From: Leuctra nigra
Taxonomy: Eukaryota > Arthropoda > Insecta > Plecoptera > Leuctridae
DNA length: 64,000 nucleotides
Direction: 5' to 3'
NCBI GenBank assembly: GCA_934045905.1
Contig: OW203762.1
Location: 434,001 to 498,000, forward strand
Under the pieces are notes generated by a model. It did not search any database, was not told the origin of the DNA, and saw nothing but the letters and a program-made list of their open reading frames with translations. Both the position numbers and the translations under genes were made by a program. Shown in pieces: positions 42,009 through 53,590 of the stretch (position 1 is its first letter; each line of letters starts with the position of its first letter).

Positions 42009-42296
42009 CCTTGTTTTTACCAAGCTTTTTAGCGTTTTGTGGTGTATTATGAATTTATGTACTATTTTAACCTGTTATTTATTCTATTGACAACATTTAT
42101 ACGTTAAATTTAAAAAAAAGATGTGAACAAATGGCTGTGAAATAAATAAAATAAATAAATAAAATCTACACAAAGATTGTGTGATCAGGCAAGACTGATT
42201 AAGAATGGGAAATTCCTAACAAACTTGGAATTACAGTTTGTTGAGCGAGCGATGCGAGCGTCACCACGGTACACTTATGGCACTTTCTCTGTGTGT

Positions 42297-42356
42297 TTTT
42301 TATTTTTTTTATTTTTTTTTGTTTTTTTGTTTTTTTGTTTTTTTGTTTTTTTTGTG
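42297..42356. repeat. T-rich (TTTTTTG)n simple repeat
   Basis: Runs of T with single G, roughly eight units. Confidence 0.85.
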
Positions 42357-43122
42357 TTCACTGCCCAGGTCAAACCGCACAACCAATCGATCTCAAATTT
42401 TGTACACATACTAACGTAATCTATGCGATCCCTGGGATCTTTTCTGAACGAGATCCTGTGATTGGTTCAAATTTTATAAAAATTATCTTTCGATTGGTTG
42501 GTTCGATCAATTTGAAATTTAGCAAAGTCATTGCAACCAACATTGTACCCAATCAAAAAAAAATTCAGCCAAATCTCTAATTGGTTCAAATTTGAAACCA
42601 TTTTTCCTGTGATTTTTGAAATTTAAACTGGAACCGATAGACCGACCAACTAAAAACTTCGCATGGTCATTTGTACCAACATGCAAGGTATTTTTGCCAA
42701 TTTTCACTCTAATCTGTCGTTATTTTCAAAAGTTTTTGTCATTTTAGGGACATTTTGCGTGTTGGCTGTCAAATTCACGGTGACTTCGAATCTTCAGTTC
42801 AAGGCAAGGTAGTTAGAGCAGAAAGTTTCATACGAAATGAAACTAATAATGACCGTTCAACAGGTTGATCTGATATTGTGTACACACACTACATATCATA
42901 TCATATGGGTGGTCCCAGGTATATTTTTTGAACGAGATCCTGTGATTTTTGAAAATAAACAAGGAACCGTTCAATCATAAAGGTTTAATCGATCAACTTA
43001 AAACTTAGCAAGGATTGGCACCAATATTTGTGGAGATTTTGGAGATTTTTATACAAGTCTGTGACGAAACTAAAGAATTGTTGGCCTTTAATGACATTCG
43101 ATAGACATAATTTCGGTTCGAG
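42357..43122. repeat. diverged repeat with ATTGGTTCAAATTT words
   Basis: Repeated degenerate words (GATCCTGTGATT twice, ATTGGTTCAAATTT and relatives, AACTTAGCA/AATTTAGCA) suggest an old dispersed repeat similar in style to the H core, but without its ETS/CRE motif. No gene is seen. Confidence 0.4.
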
Positions 43123-45127
43123 GTGTTGCGTGTATCCGTGCTCGCTCATCAACGCGTTACACAGAGCGTTTTCCTAGTATTAAGTACTGTACGTACCGAG
43201 TTGAGTATCAATGCATGTAGAGAAGAAACACCGGGAGAAGGAATGGTTAATGCTCAGCAAGAAGGTGAATACAATGTGGTTACATGTCATGTCCAGATTG
43301 TAGCAGAAGAAGAAGATGAAGAAGAGGTAGCACCGAATAACGTCGAAACAGGTAGAAGCAGTGAGGAAGAGGAGGAAGATAGCGACGATGCAGAGCTCGA
43401 AGAAGAATTAGTTTTGGTCATGGATGAATTTGCGAAAGTTCCTGCATGCTCGAGACCAGGGTTGCCCATATTAAGGTATAATTATCAAACTAAATTGATG
43501 GTTCATAAAGTAAATAATTGTATCTCGAAGAAGTTTCCAGCTATATCTACCTTTGAGCAACTACATCTTATTGCATATAGTGCAGCAACAATAGTAGCTA
43601 GAAGACTTAATGCCAAATTTCCATCACCATGTCAGAGCAAAAGGAAAGAGCACTCAGAGAAGCCTAACTGGAAACAAAGATAAGAAATGAAAATAGCAAG
43701 ATGGAGGAGTGATTTATCTAAATTAATGAATTGGAAGACGAATAATTATGCGATTCCACAAAATAATAAGAAGCAATTTTTTCGTTTATTGCAGTAATAT
43801 AATTTACCGTTAATGCAGCATAAACATGATAGCACCTTAATTATTTTAATTGGCAATTTAAAACAAAAGGTGTCGGCTTACGGAAAGAGATTATCTAGGT
43901 ATAACAAATGTTTGAAGCGCAAAGTGGAAAATAAAAAGTTAAACGCAAGTCAAAAGAAGTTTTATGAGTCATTAGGTGATCAAGAACATCAAATAATGGG
44001 CAAACAACCAGCTGAGAATGATTTGGTTGAATTCTGGCAAAATATATGGTCAAACTCTGTTGAGCATAAGAAAGATAGTGAATGGATAAAAGATGAAAGG
44101 GAGCGTAATAATAATGTGCAACCAATGGATGAAGTAATAGTCACAATCGTTGATGTACGAAGAGCAGTACGTAAAATGCATAATTGGAAGGCACCTGGAG
44201 TTGACAAAATACATAATTATTGGTGGAAGTATCTTACTGCATTACATATGGATATGGCAGCATTGATGTCAAAGACAATCAGTAATCCATCAACGTACCC
44301 GGAGTTTTTACAATATGGTTTGACGTATCTAAAACCCAAGACAAATAACACAGAAGAACCGAAAAATGACCGTCCTATTACATGCCTTTGTACATTATAC
44401 AAGCTAACGACTTCAATTATAGCTGACAAGATCAACACTCATCTACTGAATAATAGTTTGTGGGCAGAAGAACAAAAGGGATGTATGAAGGGATCGAAGG
44501 GTTGTAAAGAACAGCTTATTATTGATTCGACGATTACAAAGCAAGCTAAGAAGAAGAAGAGAAATATTTCGGTGGCATGGGTAGATTAAGAAAAAGCGTA
44601 TGATTCTATACCACACTCATGGCTGCTGGAAGTACTAGAGATTTACAAGATTGACCAGACATTAATTGCGTTTTTAAAATGTTGTATGGATAATTGGAAG
44701 ACGACGCTGCATTTGTCATTGTCAGGTACAATCATCTCATCTGAATTTATAAAAATTAACAGAGGCATATTTCAGGGTGATTCGCTTAGTCCACTATGGT
44801 TTTGTTTGGCCCTCAATCCATTAAGCAATTTGCTCAATTGTGGGATATAAACTCAACAAAAATTACAGTCTTTCTCATTAACTGTACATGGATGACATTA
44901 AATTGTATGCAAAGAATGAGGCTGAGATGAATTCTTTGCTGGAAACTACAGCAATCTTTAGCGATAATGTAAGGATGAAGTTTGGATTGAGCAAGTGTGC
45001 AATTCTACATGTGAAAAGAGGAAAAATACAAGAGTCAATAAACATGCAACTTGATCTTGATCCAGGCCAGAGTGTCATTCCGAGTTTAGTTGATGATTTG
45101 CCTTATAAGTATCTTGGAATTAAACAA
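43123..45127 (+). pseudogene. R4-like copy 3, N-terminal and RT part
   Basis: It begins with a region not present in copy 1, including an acidic stretch (EEEDEEEVAPN, SSEEEEEDSDD), then GLPILRYNYQTKL onward parallel to copy 1. Stops at 43681-43683, about 43797 and 44587-44589 (the Tyr of DYEKAYDS became TAA) and a frameshift near 44845. RT motifs that remain: KAPGVDKIHNYWW, DRPITCLCTLYK, GIFQGDSLSPLWF and YMDDIKLYA. It ends at YLGIKQS, where the H composite begins. Confidence 0.88.
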
Positions 45128-46050
45128 TCTAGTGGAGCGGTCGCTCCACCCAGCCAAGTCGTACTGTACACTCACACTCACCCAACATACCGTAAATGCC
45201 TAATAAACTGAGGAGCAGACCAAACACTTTTACTGTAAGCATCAAAGTGGCATTTTCGGCCTACTGGATCTTAAAATTGGAAAATCTTACATTGTTGCGA
45301 AATATCTTAATTTCGAGCTACAAAATACCAAATATACCAAATTTTGGAATAACAAGTTATGCCATTTGCGAGCTAGAGGGCCGTGAAAACAGTGAAATTA
45401 CACCCCTTTTTAAAAGGTATCTTCTTCTTCTTCCGCTTCTTCTTCAGATATCAAGGAACGTTGCTATCACCACCACAGCCTAAACTGCTGAACCGATCGA
45501 TTTGACATTTTTACCACATGTGCACTTTTGGCGTCTGAGGTGCCTTTTTATAAAACCAACCGGAAGCCGCCATTCTTAAACCGGAAGTGACGTCATATCT
45601 CGAAAATGGCTAGACCGATTGGAATGAAAATAGCGCCAAATGATTCAGACGTTCATCTATATGGAATATCAAAAGATGAAATAGAAATGTACTATTACCG
45701 AAACCGGAAATGACATCATCAACATGAAAAACACCCTGAAACCCCTCTTCATGCAATAAAAATACATATTTTTAAGGCTTATAATGATATATAACATTTA
45801 TAGAAACAAATTCTAGGTGATATTATTTTACGCCGCCATTTTGAAACCCGCATGTGATGCCATATCTCGAAAACGGCTGGACCGATTGGGGCAATACTTT
45901 CGCAATTCTTCATAGAATATAATTTTAAGCATATATTTAGCACGAAACTCAAATTTTATTAATAACCAAATCGGAACTAGCGTAATTTTTAAGAAATAGT
46001 CATTATTTAAAAAAAAAAAATACTTTGTGCATCGTGTATAAATAATAGGC
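45128..46050 (-). mobile_element. H family copy H4, 5' module mostly lost
   Basis: Hairpin end and core as in H5; ETS/CRE-like motifs at about 45582 and 45704 and a decayed one at 45850. The 5' module is reduced to a short piece (TACTTTGTGCATCGTGTATA near 46020). Confidence 0.75.
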
Positions 46051-46103
46051 ATCCTGCGTAAGAAAGTGTTTATCTTGTTGCCATGACAACATGATTTAAT
46101 ATG

Positions 46104-46387
46104 ACGGAACAGGTATGGCTGAGTGGTAACGCTCGGAACATGTATTACGGAGGCCCGGGTTCGATTCCCGCGGCCGTCCTTCCTGACTGGGGTTTTTTCG
46201 TGGCATTCCCTCAGTCGACAGGCAAATGCTGGGAAGGTACCATACTAATAGGCCACGACCGCCTCCTTCCCACCTTTCATCCTTACCTACTCTTCACCAT
46301 CATATCCCAATCATCATCATAATCATTCATCCGTCGCCATTAGCCTCGCTGCAGAACAGTGCGACATTAAGCCCCAGACAAAAAAAA
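46104..46387 (+). mobile_element. tRNA-derived SINE, copy 2
   Basis: Head GGAACAGGTATGGCTGAGTGG (A box TGGCTGAGTGG) and B box GGTTCGATTCC at about 46158-46168, then the same body as copy 1 and a short A tail. TGATTTAATATG (46092-46103) and TGATTCAATATG (46388-46399) form a 12-bp target duplication with one mismatch. Confidence 0.92.
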
Positions 46388-46399
46388 TGATTCAATATG

Positions 46400-46835
46400 G
46401 CCGCCTCAGTGGTTGACGCTTTGAATCAGTGGACCTTGGTCAGTGACTATACTGACTGTTGAGGAGGCTGTGGAGCTGTTCTTCTTTTCTTTCATTGGCC
46501 AGAATTTAGAAAGGAAAATTTGAAATGCCAACCAATTGTTTGAGATAAACTCCGGCAGTGTTGTTACTTTTTAACGCTAGATGGCTCACTGCAACATTTC
46601 TACAGACCTTGGACAGATGATCACGAGCAGGATTCCTATTGACGTGTAGGCCAGAAATGAATTTTCATACCTATATCTAGAGAGGAGGAGGAAGAAGAAG
46701 AGGAGGAAGAATGATTAAAGAAATACGTTGGGAGTGGCGACTTAAGTCTATATTACTTGCCTACATTGCCTATATTGAATACTTGCCTATATTGAATTGT
46801 ATACTTACCTGCAAATAGTGGAAAGTTAAACAATA
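46400..46835. other. captured or flanking DNA, not recognised
   Basis: About 435 bases with a purine-rich GAGGAGGAAGAAG stretch near 46680-46710. Not similar to other parts of the window. Confidence 0.4.
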
Positions 46836-47018
46836 GACCATTTTAAATATTATCTCGGTGGGCTCTGCTTTCTAAGAAAAATCATATGCAGTTTGATTTC
46901 CAGACAGCTTAGTCCCTGTTTCAACAATAGGTAAAACAGGGACTAAGGTGTCTGGAAATCAAACTGCATATGATTTTTCTTAGAAAGCAGAGCCACCGAG
47001 ATAATATTTAAAATGGTG
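46836..47018. mobile_element. 183-bp hairpin MITE with TA target
   Basis: Arms of about 85 bases (ACCATTTTAAATATTATC to CCAGACA and onward) are almost perfectly complementary, with a 12-base loop around CAACAATAGGTA. TA stands on both sides (46834-46835 and 47019-47020), which suggests a mariner-type transposase. The transcript would be a long near-perfect hairpin. Confidence 0.85.
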
Positions 47019-47020
47019 TA

Positions 47021-47397
47021 TAAAGATATTATTATTATATCTAAAATATTCCTATCTATTATACACAATAAAACAAATATCTATAAGTAAGAAGCAATAA
47101 GCATTACTTATTTGATCGAGAATCATGGAAGGATCACTCAAGAATCATAGAAATGGACTTCTGCCCTTCTTCCTCTGAGGTTCATAAATACTTATTTTAA
47201 TCTGTTAAAGTTCTTATAAGATCAAGTTTTCAATATTTCAATCAACACGCCTTGTAAAATCGCAACGAAGATGCCGTGATCACAGCCTCCTAAATGCGCC
47301 ACAGTATCAGGAGGTCTATGAAAATATTGATAAAAAATTAACGAGTTCTGGAATTTCGTAGAGGTTCGTACATTTATTCATTATCTATCTAAAAATA
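47021..47397. other. captured or flanking DNA, not recognised
   Basis: About 380 AT-rich bases directly beyond the inner hairpin end of H5. No feature seen. Confidence 0.4.
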
Positions 47398-49419
47398 TCT
47401 AGTGGAGCGGTCGCTCCACCCAGCCAAGTCGTACCGTACACTTACACTCACTCAACATACTGTAAATGCCTAATAAACTGAGGAGCAGACCAAACACTTT
47501 TACTGTAAGCAACAACATGGCATTTTCGGCCTACTGGATCTCAACATTGGAAAATCTCACATTGTTGCGAAATATCTTAATTTCGAGCTATGGCCCACCC
47601 CACCCCCTATACCAAATTTGGGAACAACAGGTTATGTCATTTGCGAGGAAGATGGCCGTGAAAACAGTGAAATTACACCCCTTTTAAAAGCTATCTGATG
47701 ATGATGATGATTCAGATATCAGGAAACACTGTTGACAGGGCCACAGCCTAAACGGGTTAACCGATCGATCTGAAATTTTTACCACGTGTGCACTATTGGC
47801 GTCTAAGGTGCCTTTTTTCTATAACCGGTTTAATGCCGCCATTTTTAAACCGGAAGTGACGTCATATCTCGAAAACGGCTGAACCGATCGAAACGAAATT
47901 TGCGCCAATCGATTCAGACGGTCATCTATATGAAACATCAATAGTCGAAATAGAAATGCACTATTACTAAAACCGGAAATGACGCCATAACAATGCCAAA
48001 TCTGACTAAAACCATCTCTTATAACAATAAATACATATTCAGAAGGCTTATAATGTTACATAACATTTAAGATACAGATATTAGGTGGCAGTGATGTCAG
48101 CCGCCATTTTGAAAACTGGAAGTGATGCGATAACTCGAGAACAGTTGGTCCGATTGGAACGATGCTTTCGCAATTCATCATGGAATATAATTTTAAGCTT
48201 ACATTTAGCACCAAACACAATTCTTCTTAGCAACCAAACCACAAAGGCGTATTTTTTTAAAGGAATTATAGTCATTGGTGAAACAATGTTACAAGTTATA
48301 AGAATAAACTGAAAAAAGGAGTGATATCCCCATAAAAAACACTCCGTGTAAAAATACCCGCCAAGTCTCTTTACTTTAAAAAAATTCAACACCGAAAAGG
48401 AGTGATATCAAAAAAGGAGCCAAGTCAATGACATTTCCAAATATTTAATCGTATCTTTGAAATAAAAGTATAAACACCGAGAAATACTTTACAAAAGGAC
48501 TTGGCGCATCGTTTTTTTAAAGACATCTTTCTATCCTAAAAGTGGAAAGAAATGTACAAGTTTAGGTACTTTTTCCCTTTCTATTAGAGCCATCAAGCTA
48601 CTCAAGCTATGAATCAAGCTACTTTTAGTAATTGCTATTTTATAGTTTTGTCAATGGCGATAGAAGAAAGATTTCATGTTGTAATAGATAAGTGATATGG
48701 TAAAAGAATTAAATAACAAGAAAGTGCGCTCATATATATTCTTATAACACTGTTAATATGGTGATATTAGAAGGGTATCTTTTCATAATATGATCTTGAC
48801 TCTGAGGGAAATCATGAAACGTTGTCAAATAAATTACTAACTATCGATAGAACACTATTATATATTTTTCAAGTGTAAAGTGTATAAAGTTAAAAATGTT
48901 AAAGAAATTCAATGTGCCGTCACTGTGTACTTCGTGAAATGTACTATTATAAATTGCGGATTAATAGAAATTTATTTCATGATGAGAAGGTATAACGCAT
49001 GAGACTTAATTAATATGTTGACCACGAAACAATATTACGAAGATATCTATTGTGTATTTATTACAAACATAGGCAACAAGTTTCATGTGTACATATTCAA
49101 ATAGAAAATTATTTACAGTAGGTATATATAATATGTAATTGAAAGATGTGTCCCTATTATGATAAAAGTTCTTAATGACTGTTGTATATAAATGGCATAT
49201 TACGCTTATGAATAGAAAAATGTCTTTAAAAAAACGATGCGCCAAGTCCTTTTGTAAAGTATTTCTCGGTGTTTATACTTTTATTTCAAAGATACGATTA
49301 AATATTTGGAAATGTCATTAACTTGGCTCCTTTTTTGATATCACTCCTTTTCGGTGTCGAATTTTTTTAAAGTAAAGAGACTTGGCTGGTATTTTTACAC
49401 GGAGTGTTTTTTATGGGGA
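47398..49419 (-). mobile_element. H family copy H5, full length
   Basis: Hairpin and CTAGA at 47398, flanked by T on the outer side in element orientation; core with motifs at about 47852, 47974 and 48117; 5' inverted-repeat module 48327-49419 starting TCCCCATAAAAAACACTCCG. The 2.02-kb copy contains all parts of the family. Confidence 0.8.
48327..49419. repeat. long inverted repeat at the 5' end of H5
   Basis: Arms 48327-48515 and, inverted, about 49235-49419. The 720-base cargo carries ATGTACAAGT near the core-side arm and ATTACGCTTATGAATAG near the outer arm, the reverse of H2. Confidence 0.85.
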
Positions 49420-51115
49420 TCTTTTTTAAACGAAGTAAAGGAAATAAAGGAAGATGTGAAAAAGAAGTTTAATAACAGGCTTAAGAAAGTCCTAAACTCT
49501 GGCTTAAATGGGAGGAATAAGATCGCTGCGGTTAATGGATGGTGTATACCAATTCTATTATACACATTCGGCATAATACTTTGGAGTGATACCGAGATTG
49601 AGGATCTAGATAGACAAATAAGAGTGAAACTAACCAGGTATCGATGTCATCACCCCAAAGCAGCGATGGAACGGTTATATATCTCTAGAGGAAATGGAGG
49701 CAGAGGATTGATTAATCTAAAGCATATACATGGTACGCAAATATCGTCATTGCGAGAATACTTCCACAAGAAGCAAGAAGAGTCAACACTGCACAAATCT
49801 ATAGTGCAAGTAGATAATAACTTGTCAGTATTGAATTTGGCAGATGAAAGATTTTCCGTTAAGCAAATCGATTAACAGGAAATGATGGCAAGATGGGAGA
49901 ACAAGTCTTTGCATGGTAGATTTGCAAATAATCTTAAATCTTCTGATAAAGAAGCGTCAACCAAATGGTTAAGAGATGGAACGCTTTATGCTGAAACAGA
50001 AGGTTTTATGATAGCAATACAAGATGAAGTGATTGCCACGAGAAACCACCAAAAGTTCATTCATAAGACGCCAATTGCAAATGATTTATGCAGATTTTGT
50101 CATTTGCAGTCAGAAACAATCCAACACTTAACTTCTGCTTGTTCAAAGATTGCCAACACGGAATATCTTAATAGACATAACTTATCGTGTAATATGCTAC
50201 ATCAATACTTGGCTATAAAGAATGGACTGCTTCAGCAAGAGACAAGATATTATCAGTACAAAGCAGAACCAATACTTGAAAATGATAAGGTTAAACTATA
50301 CTATGATATTCCTGTCATAACTGATATCACAATAGGGAAGTCTCCTCATTTTTTCTTAAATTGAAAATAAAAACTAGAGGAATAATGATAAATGTCAACA
50401 CTTGTTTTCCTTGTCTAGTTTGTCATTTTCATTGTCAAATCTCGCATTGAAATATCGCCTAACATTCAGGCTGGTAAAACGGAGTTGGACAACATGAACG
50501 ATTATGACGTAGACAGCAATGTTATCAGCAACCGGTCTCATCATGATTATACATTGGGTTTATGTGATTCAATACACGTTTTTGACGTCATTTGTCCCTT
50601 GGGTCGTTCTTGCGCTCGCGATAAGTGACTCTTTTTATTCAGATTCGATTAAAGCTTTGCTACTAGAGTATTTATCCCACAGATTAAATTTTTTGATCAT
50701 CGAGATCAGAAACGTGTATATTTTTAAAAATCCAAGTATTTATTTCATTCTACATTCTAAGAGACTTCCCTATTGCACATAATCACCCAGATATCATCAT
50801 AGTGTACAAAGAGACTCGTACTGCGCATCTTATAGACGTAACACATCCAAATGATCATAACTTAACCAAGCTTTTTCGAATAAGATAATGAAGTATCAAA
50901 AACTCACTCAAGAAATACAAAAAATGTGTAAATTGAACAGTGTTGAAATATTCCCGGTAGTCGTGTCAGCAAATGGATTGGTGCATCGAGAACAAGCTGC
51001 ACAAATGAAGAAGATGTCAATTCCATTCAACTTAGTGTATACAATTCAGAGATCAGTAGTGTTAGAAACGTGCAGAATAGTTAGGAAAATATTGTGTAAT
51101 AATGCTTGTTAAATG
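49420..51115 (+). pseudogene. R4-like copy 3, C-terminal part
   Basis: Continues the LINE from SFLNEVKEIKED: thumb region NGWCIPILLYTFG, HHPKAAMERLY; a stop at 49873-49875; ETEGFMIAIQDEVIATR; the zinc motif CRFC with HLTSAC and NRHN; then the TA element; then the endonuclease HPDIIIVYKETR, HLIDVTHPNDHN, a double stop near 50884-50889 and a shifted frame ending IQRSVVLETCRIVRK and TAA at 51111. It parallels copy 1 over its entire C-terminal half. Confidence 0.88.
50335..50770. mobile_element. 436-bp TIR element with TA target
   Basis: Ends GGGAAGTCTC and its inverse GAGACTTCCC, with TA outside both (50333-50334 and 50771-50772). It interrupts the LINE between ITI and the endonuclease start. 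No transposase. Confidence 0.7.
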
Positions 51116-52139
51116 TCTTGTTTGTATACTGTGTTTGCAGTTAAATGCCCACAGGATGCCTATGTACACTCGACAACATAAAACGGTATTGGAAAATTTA
51201 GTAAGTCCCAGAAATGCATACTTGATTCTAGTTGAGCCTGTACTACTGCCTTCTCACTCTCACGCTAGCCAAGCTGCAGCGGTCTCGCTTCCACTAATGA
51301 GACAAGTAGAATTAAACCAGTTTTCTCAGTGGGGTGAGGTGGGCTGGGAATAGATAACGTTGTCAATAAAGAAATATCGTCGATCGAATCAATGTTCGAG
51401 CTTTCCTTACTGTGGTTTATCGTGATTTGAACGTTTGAACGGAAATCCACTTCTATTTCCAACATGCTCAAATGTAGTATTTCAAGCATTTAAATTTTTT
51501 AACAATTAAAAGTTAATATGATAAATTATAATCATTGTAGTAATGAACCTTTATGTTAGAATATGATATTAAATAAAATTGATAAGAAACAAATATTGAA
51601 CATATTGAACATACTCAGTCGTCAGCTAGACATCATTTCATAAAGCGACGGCCAGGAGTTAGTGGGTTAGTTAGTGGGGTTCCTCATTATAGGAACTGCA
51701 AGACGCAGGTCAATAACAAACAAGATTTGTATACAGGTATAGAAAGTAATTCATTGCTCAAAAATATGGAATATTCGGTTTTTATTATTGCAAAATTATC
51801 TGTTAAAAAATGTTAAATTACAAACTTGATATTGATGTATTGCCTAAAATCGTACTAACGAAACGATGCGAGAATTAATTTCATCGGTTTTCTACTTTGA
51901 ATTTCTAATTTACAGCGACATTACTTCTCTAACTCTGTTACAAAAAATGTAAATCAGATTGCTCAGATTGATTCATATGTGTCAAAATGTATTATATACG
52001 GAGTTCAGTCGATTTTGTTTTTATTTAAAATTTGGTTTGAGGTATATTTCAGGGAAATTTGTAGAATTTTTATGTATAAAAGACCTTAGGTGGAATGACT
52101 TTAGCAATAACCCGATTTTGTTGGGGTATAATAGGTGGA
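51116..52139. other. no recognised feature
   Basis: About 1 kb including the presumed 3' UTR of LINE copy 3 (AATAAA at about 51364-51369) and AT-rich DNA. Short tandem GTTAGT words occur near 51660-51680. Confidence 0.45.
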
Positions 52140-52432
52140 CGATGTTTTTATTAGACGTGGAACAGGGCTTCAGCGTGTGTCTAACGCGGCACTAGATGCA
52201 TCCCTTGTGGCTGGGTCGCAAGCGGCGTCGTTCACGGACGCTGAAGCCAACCGCCGCCACCAACTCTCCTGGCTGTCCCCAGACGGCCAGGAAGAGGCTA
52301 CGGGAAGCTGGACTTCGCTCCCAACACGCCGCGCTAAAAGAGGCCCTGACAGACGACCATTGCGGGCACATCGCATGGCTTTCGCCAAAAGAGCGAAAAG
52401 GAGACGATCGCTTCTCTGGCGCAATCAAATTA
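52140..52432. other. GC-rich island with overlapping open frames
   Basis: Roughly 290 bases markedly richer in G+C than both sides. Several frames on both strands are open (for example + 52135-52473 and - 52170-52424), as expected from composition alone, and none shows a family motif. It might be an exon, a CpG-rich promoter or a TE fragment. Confidence 0.4.
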
Positions 52433-52801
52433 ATGGAGAAGTCTTTATTATTTTTTTGATTGCAAATTTGTAAATATCAACAGAAAAAATATGTCAGATA
52501 AACTTTTCACCAAAAAAATTACATTTTCATTCATACAAATATCTACTTGAAGTTTCATGCGACATTTTGGTGGGAAAATCTATGTGTGACGTATGTGACA
52601 ATTGAAAACAGTCTATTTATCCCATAATAATAATGTTTTGTTTGTCTACATCCTAGACAATAGACATGTATACTTTTTCATGTAATACATTTAGAACCAA
52701 GGGTTCCATTTGTCCACAAGTAATGAGTAGTTACCAATGCCGGAAATTACGACAATGTTAACTAGGCAAACGCTCAGTGACACGCGTTGATGAGCGATCA
52801 C

Positions 52802-53582
52802 TAGGGTTGGGCGAACCGATTCGAAACCCGAATCGAACCGGCTTCAGATGTTCGCGAAAATAACCTGAAATAAATATCTGGACCGAACCTCCCGCGCCAA
52901 TTTGACATTTCCCACCAACATTTCGTTCCAGTGTATGTTCTAGATAGAAGGCTGTGTGACAATTAGAAGCCAAATAAGAAATGTTGTAGTTCATCAATCA
53001 TTTTGATTTTATTTTACTTTTCTTACCTTCACTTCGTTCATAAATTCAATGATGATAATTATGTTATCAAAAGTAAAATGCACTATAAAGATGGGCATAC
53101 TTAAATGAGTTAATTTTACTTATATCTTGACAATTACCGAAGGCTATACAATGTCTATGCAATTACCTATAAGAGTGATTAATTTTACTCTCCGCTTACA
53201 ACCGAGTAGAGTTGCACCTGGTAACAACTTTTCAAATTACATACATCTATAATGTAGATGCATGTGAAGCAAAATATCAAATGTAAACTATATTCTGTGA
53301 GATTATTTTTTGTGATATATGATCAATAAAAAAAAATTACACCTTTTAGCAGGTAAAAGAGGCCAGAGGTTCGGCTCGGTTCGGAGGTTCGGTCAAATAT
53401 TTTAAGTTCGGTTCTGGGCCCGGTTCGGTAACCCCTGGCAGTGGGGCACATGTTGTTACGGGGCTTTGCTCTATTCCCACTGCCATTAAATGCATGTATA
53501 ATATGTATCTCATGTATGTGTTATATATGTGTTTTAAAATAAATAATAATAATAATAACAATATGAAGTTTGCCCAACCCTA
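52802..53582. mobile_element. hAT-type miniature element
   Basis: Ends TAGGGTTGGGCGAAC and inverted GTTTGCCCAACCCTA. The 8 bases outside are GCGATCAC (52794-52801) and GCGAGCAC (53583-53590), one mismatch, the duplication length of hAT elements. The subterminal parts are rich in GAACC and GGTTCGG words in both orientations. There is a TAA microsatellite near the right end and no transposase. Confidence 0.85.
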
Positions 53583-53590
53583 GCGAGCAC

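Larger units (their letters stand above)
35641..42165 (+). mobile_element. Jockey/CR1-group LINE, 5'-truncated and split
   Basis: RT sequence at 35641-36320 is interrupted by a 4.7-kb CR1-like LINE in the opposite orientation and continues at about 41065-42008. The 3' UTR ends in AAATAAATAAAATAAATAAAT (42138-42163), a simple-sequence tail. The left border abuts the R4-like fragment. Confidence 0.85.
45128..49419 (-). mobile_element. composite H insertion (H4 + captured DNA + H5)
   Basis: Left border TCTAGTGGAGCGG at 45128, right border TATGGGGA at 49419. Removing 45128-49419 rejoins the R4-like frame exactly (AAACAA joined to TCTTTTTTAAAC), so the whole 4.29 kb behaves as one insertion between A and T without duplication. 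Inside are two hairpin ends (45128 and 47398) but only one 5' module (48327-49419). Between H4 and H5 lie about 1.3 kb of other DNA with a SINE and a hairpin MITE. Confidence 0.75.
43123..51115 (+). mobile_element. R4/Dong-like LINE copy 3, decayed and split
   Basis: The protein pieces align along the whole length of copy 1 and extend further at the N terminus. Two insertions split it: a 4.29-kb H composite (45128-49419) and a TA-flanked element (50335-50770). It has several stops and frameshifts. No TAA array was found at its ends. Confidence 0.88.

Noticed and set aside
43123..43260. Separate host gene with acidic protein at the left end of LINE copy 3
   Set aside because: The frame runs directly into the LINE sequence parallel to copy 1, and an acidic N-terminal region is plausible for the longer LINE protein.
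46110..46182. Functional tRNA gene
   Set aside because: A and B boxes are there, but the cloverleaf is imperfect and the sequence is the head of a SINE with body, tail and target duplication. Same for 6570-6645.
52135..52473. Protein-coding gene in the GC-rich island
   Set aside because: Three frames on both strands are equally open, which GC-rich DNA gives by chance; no motif supports any of them.
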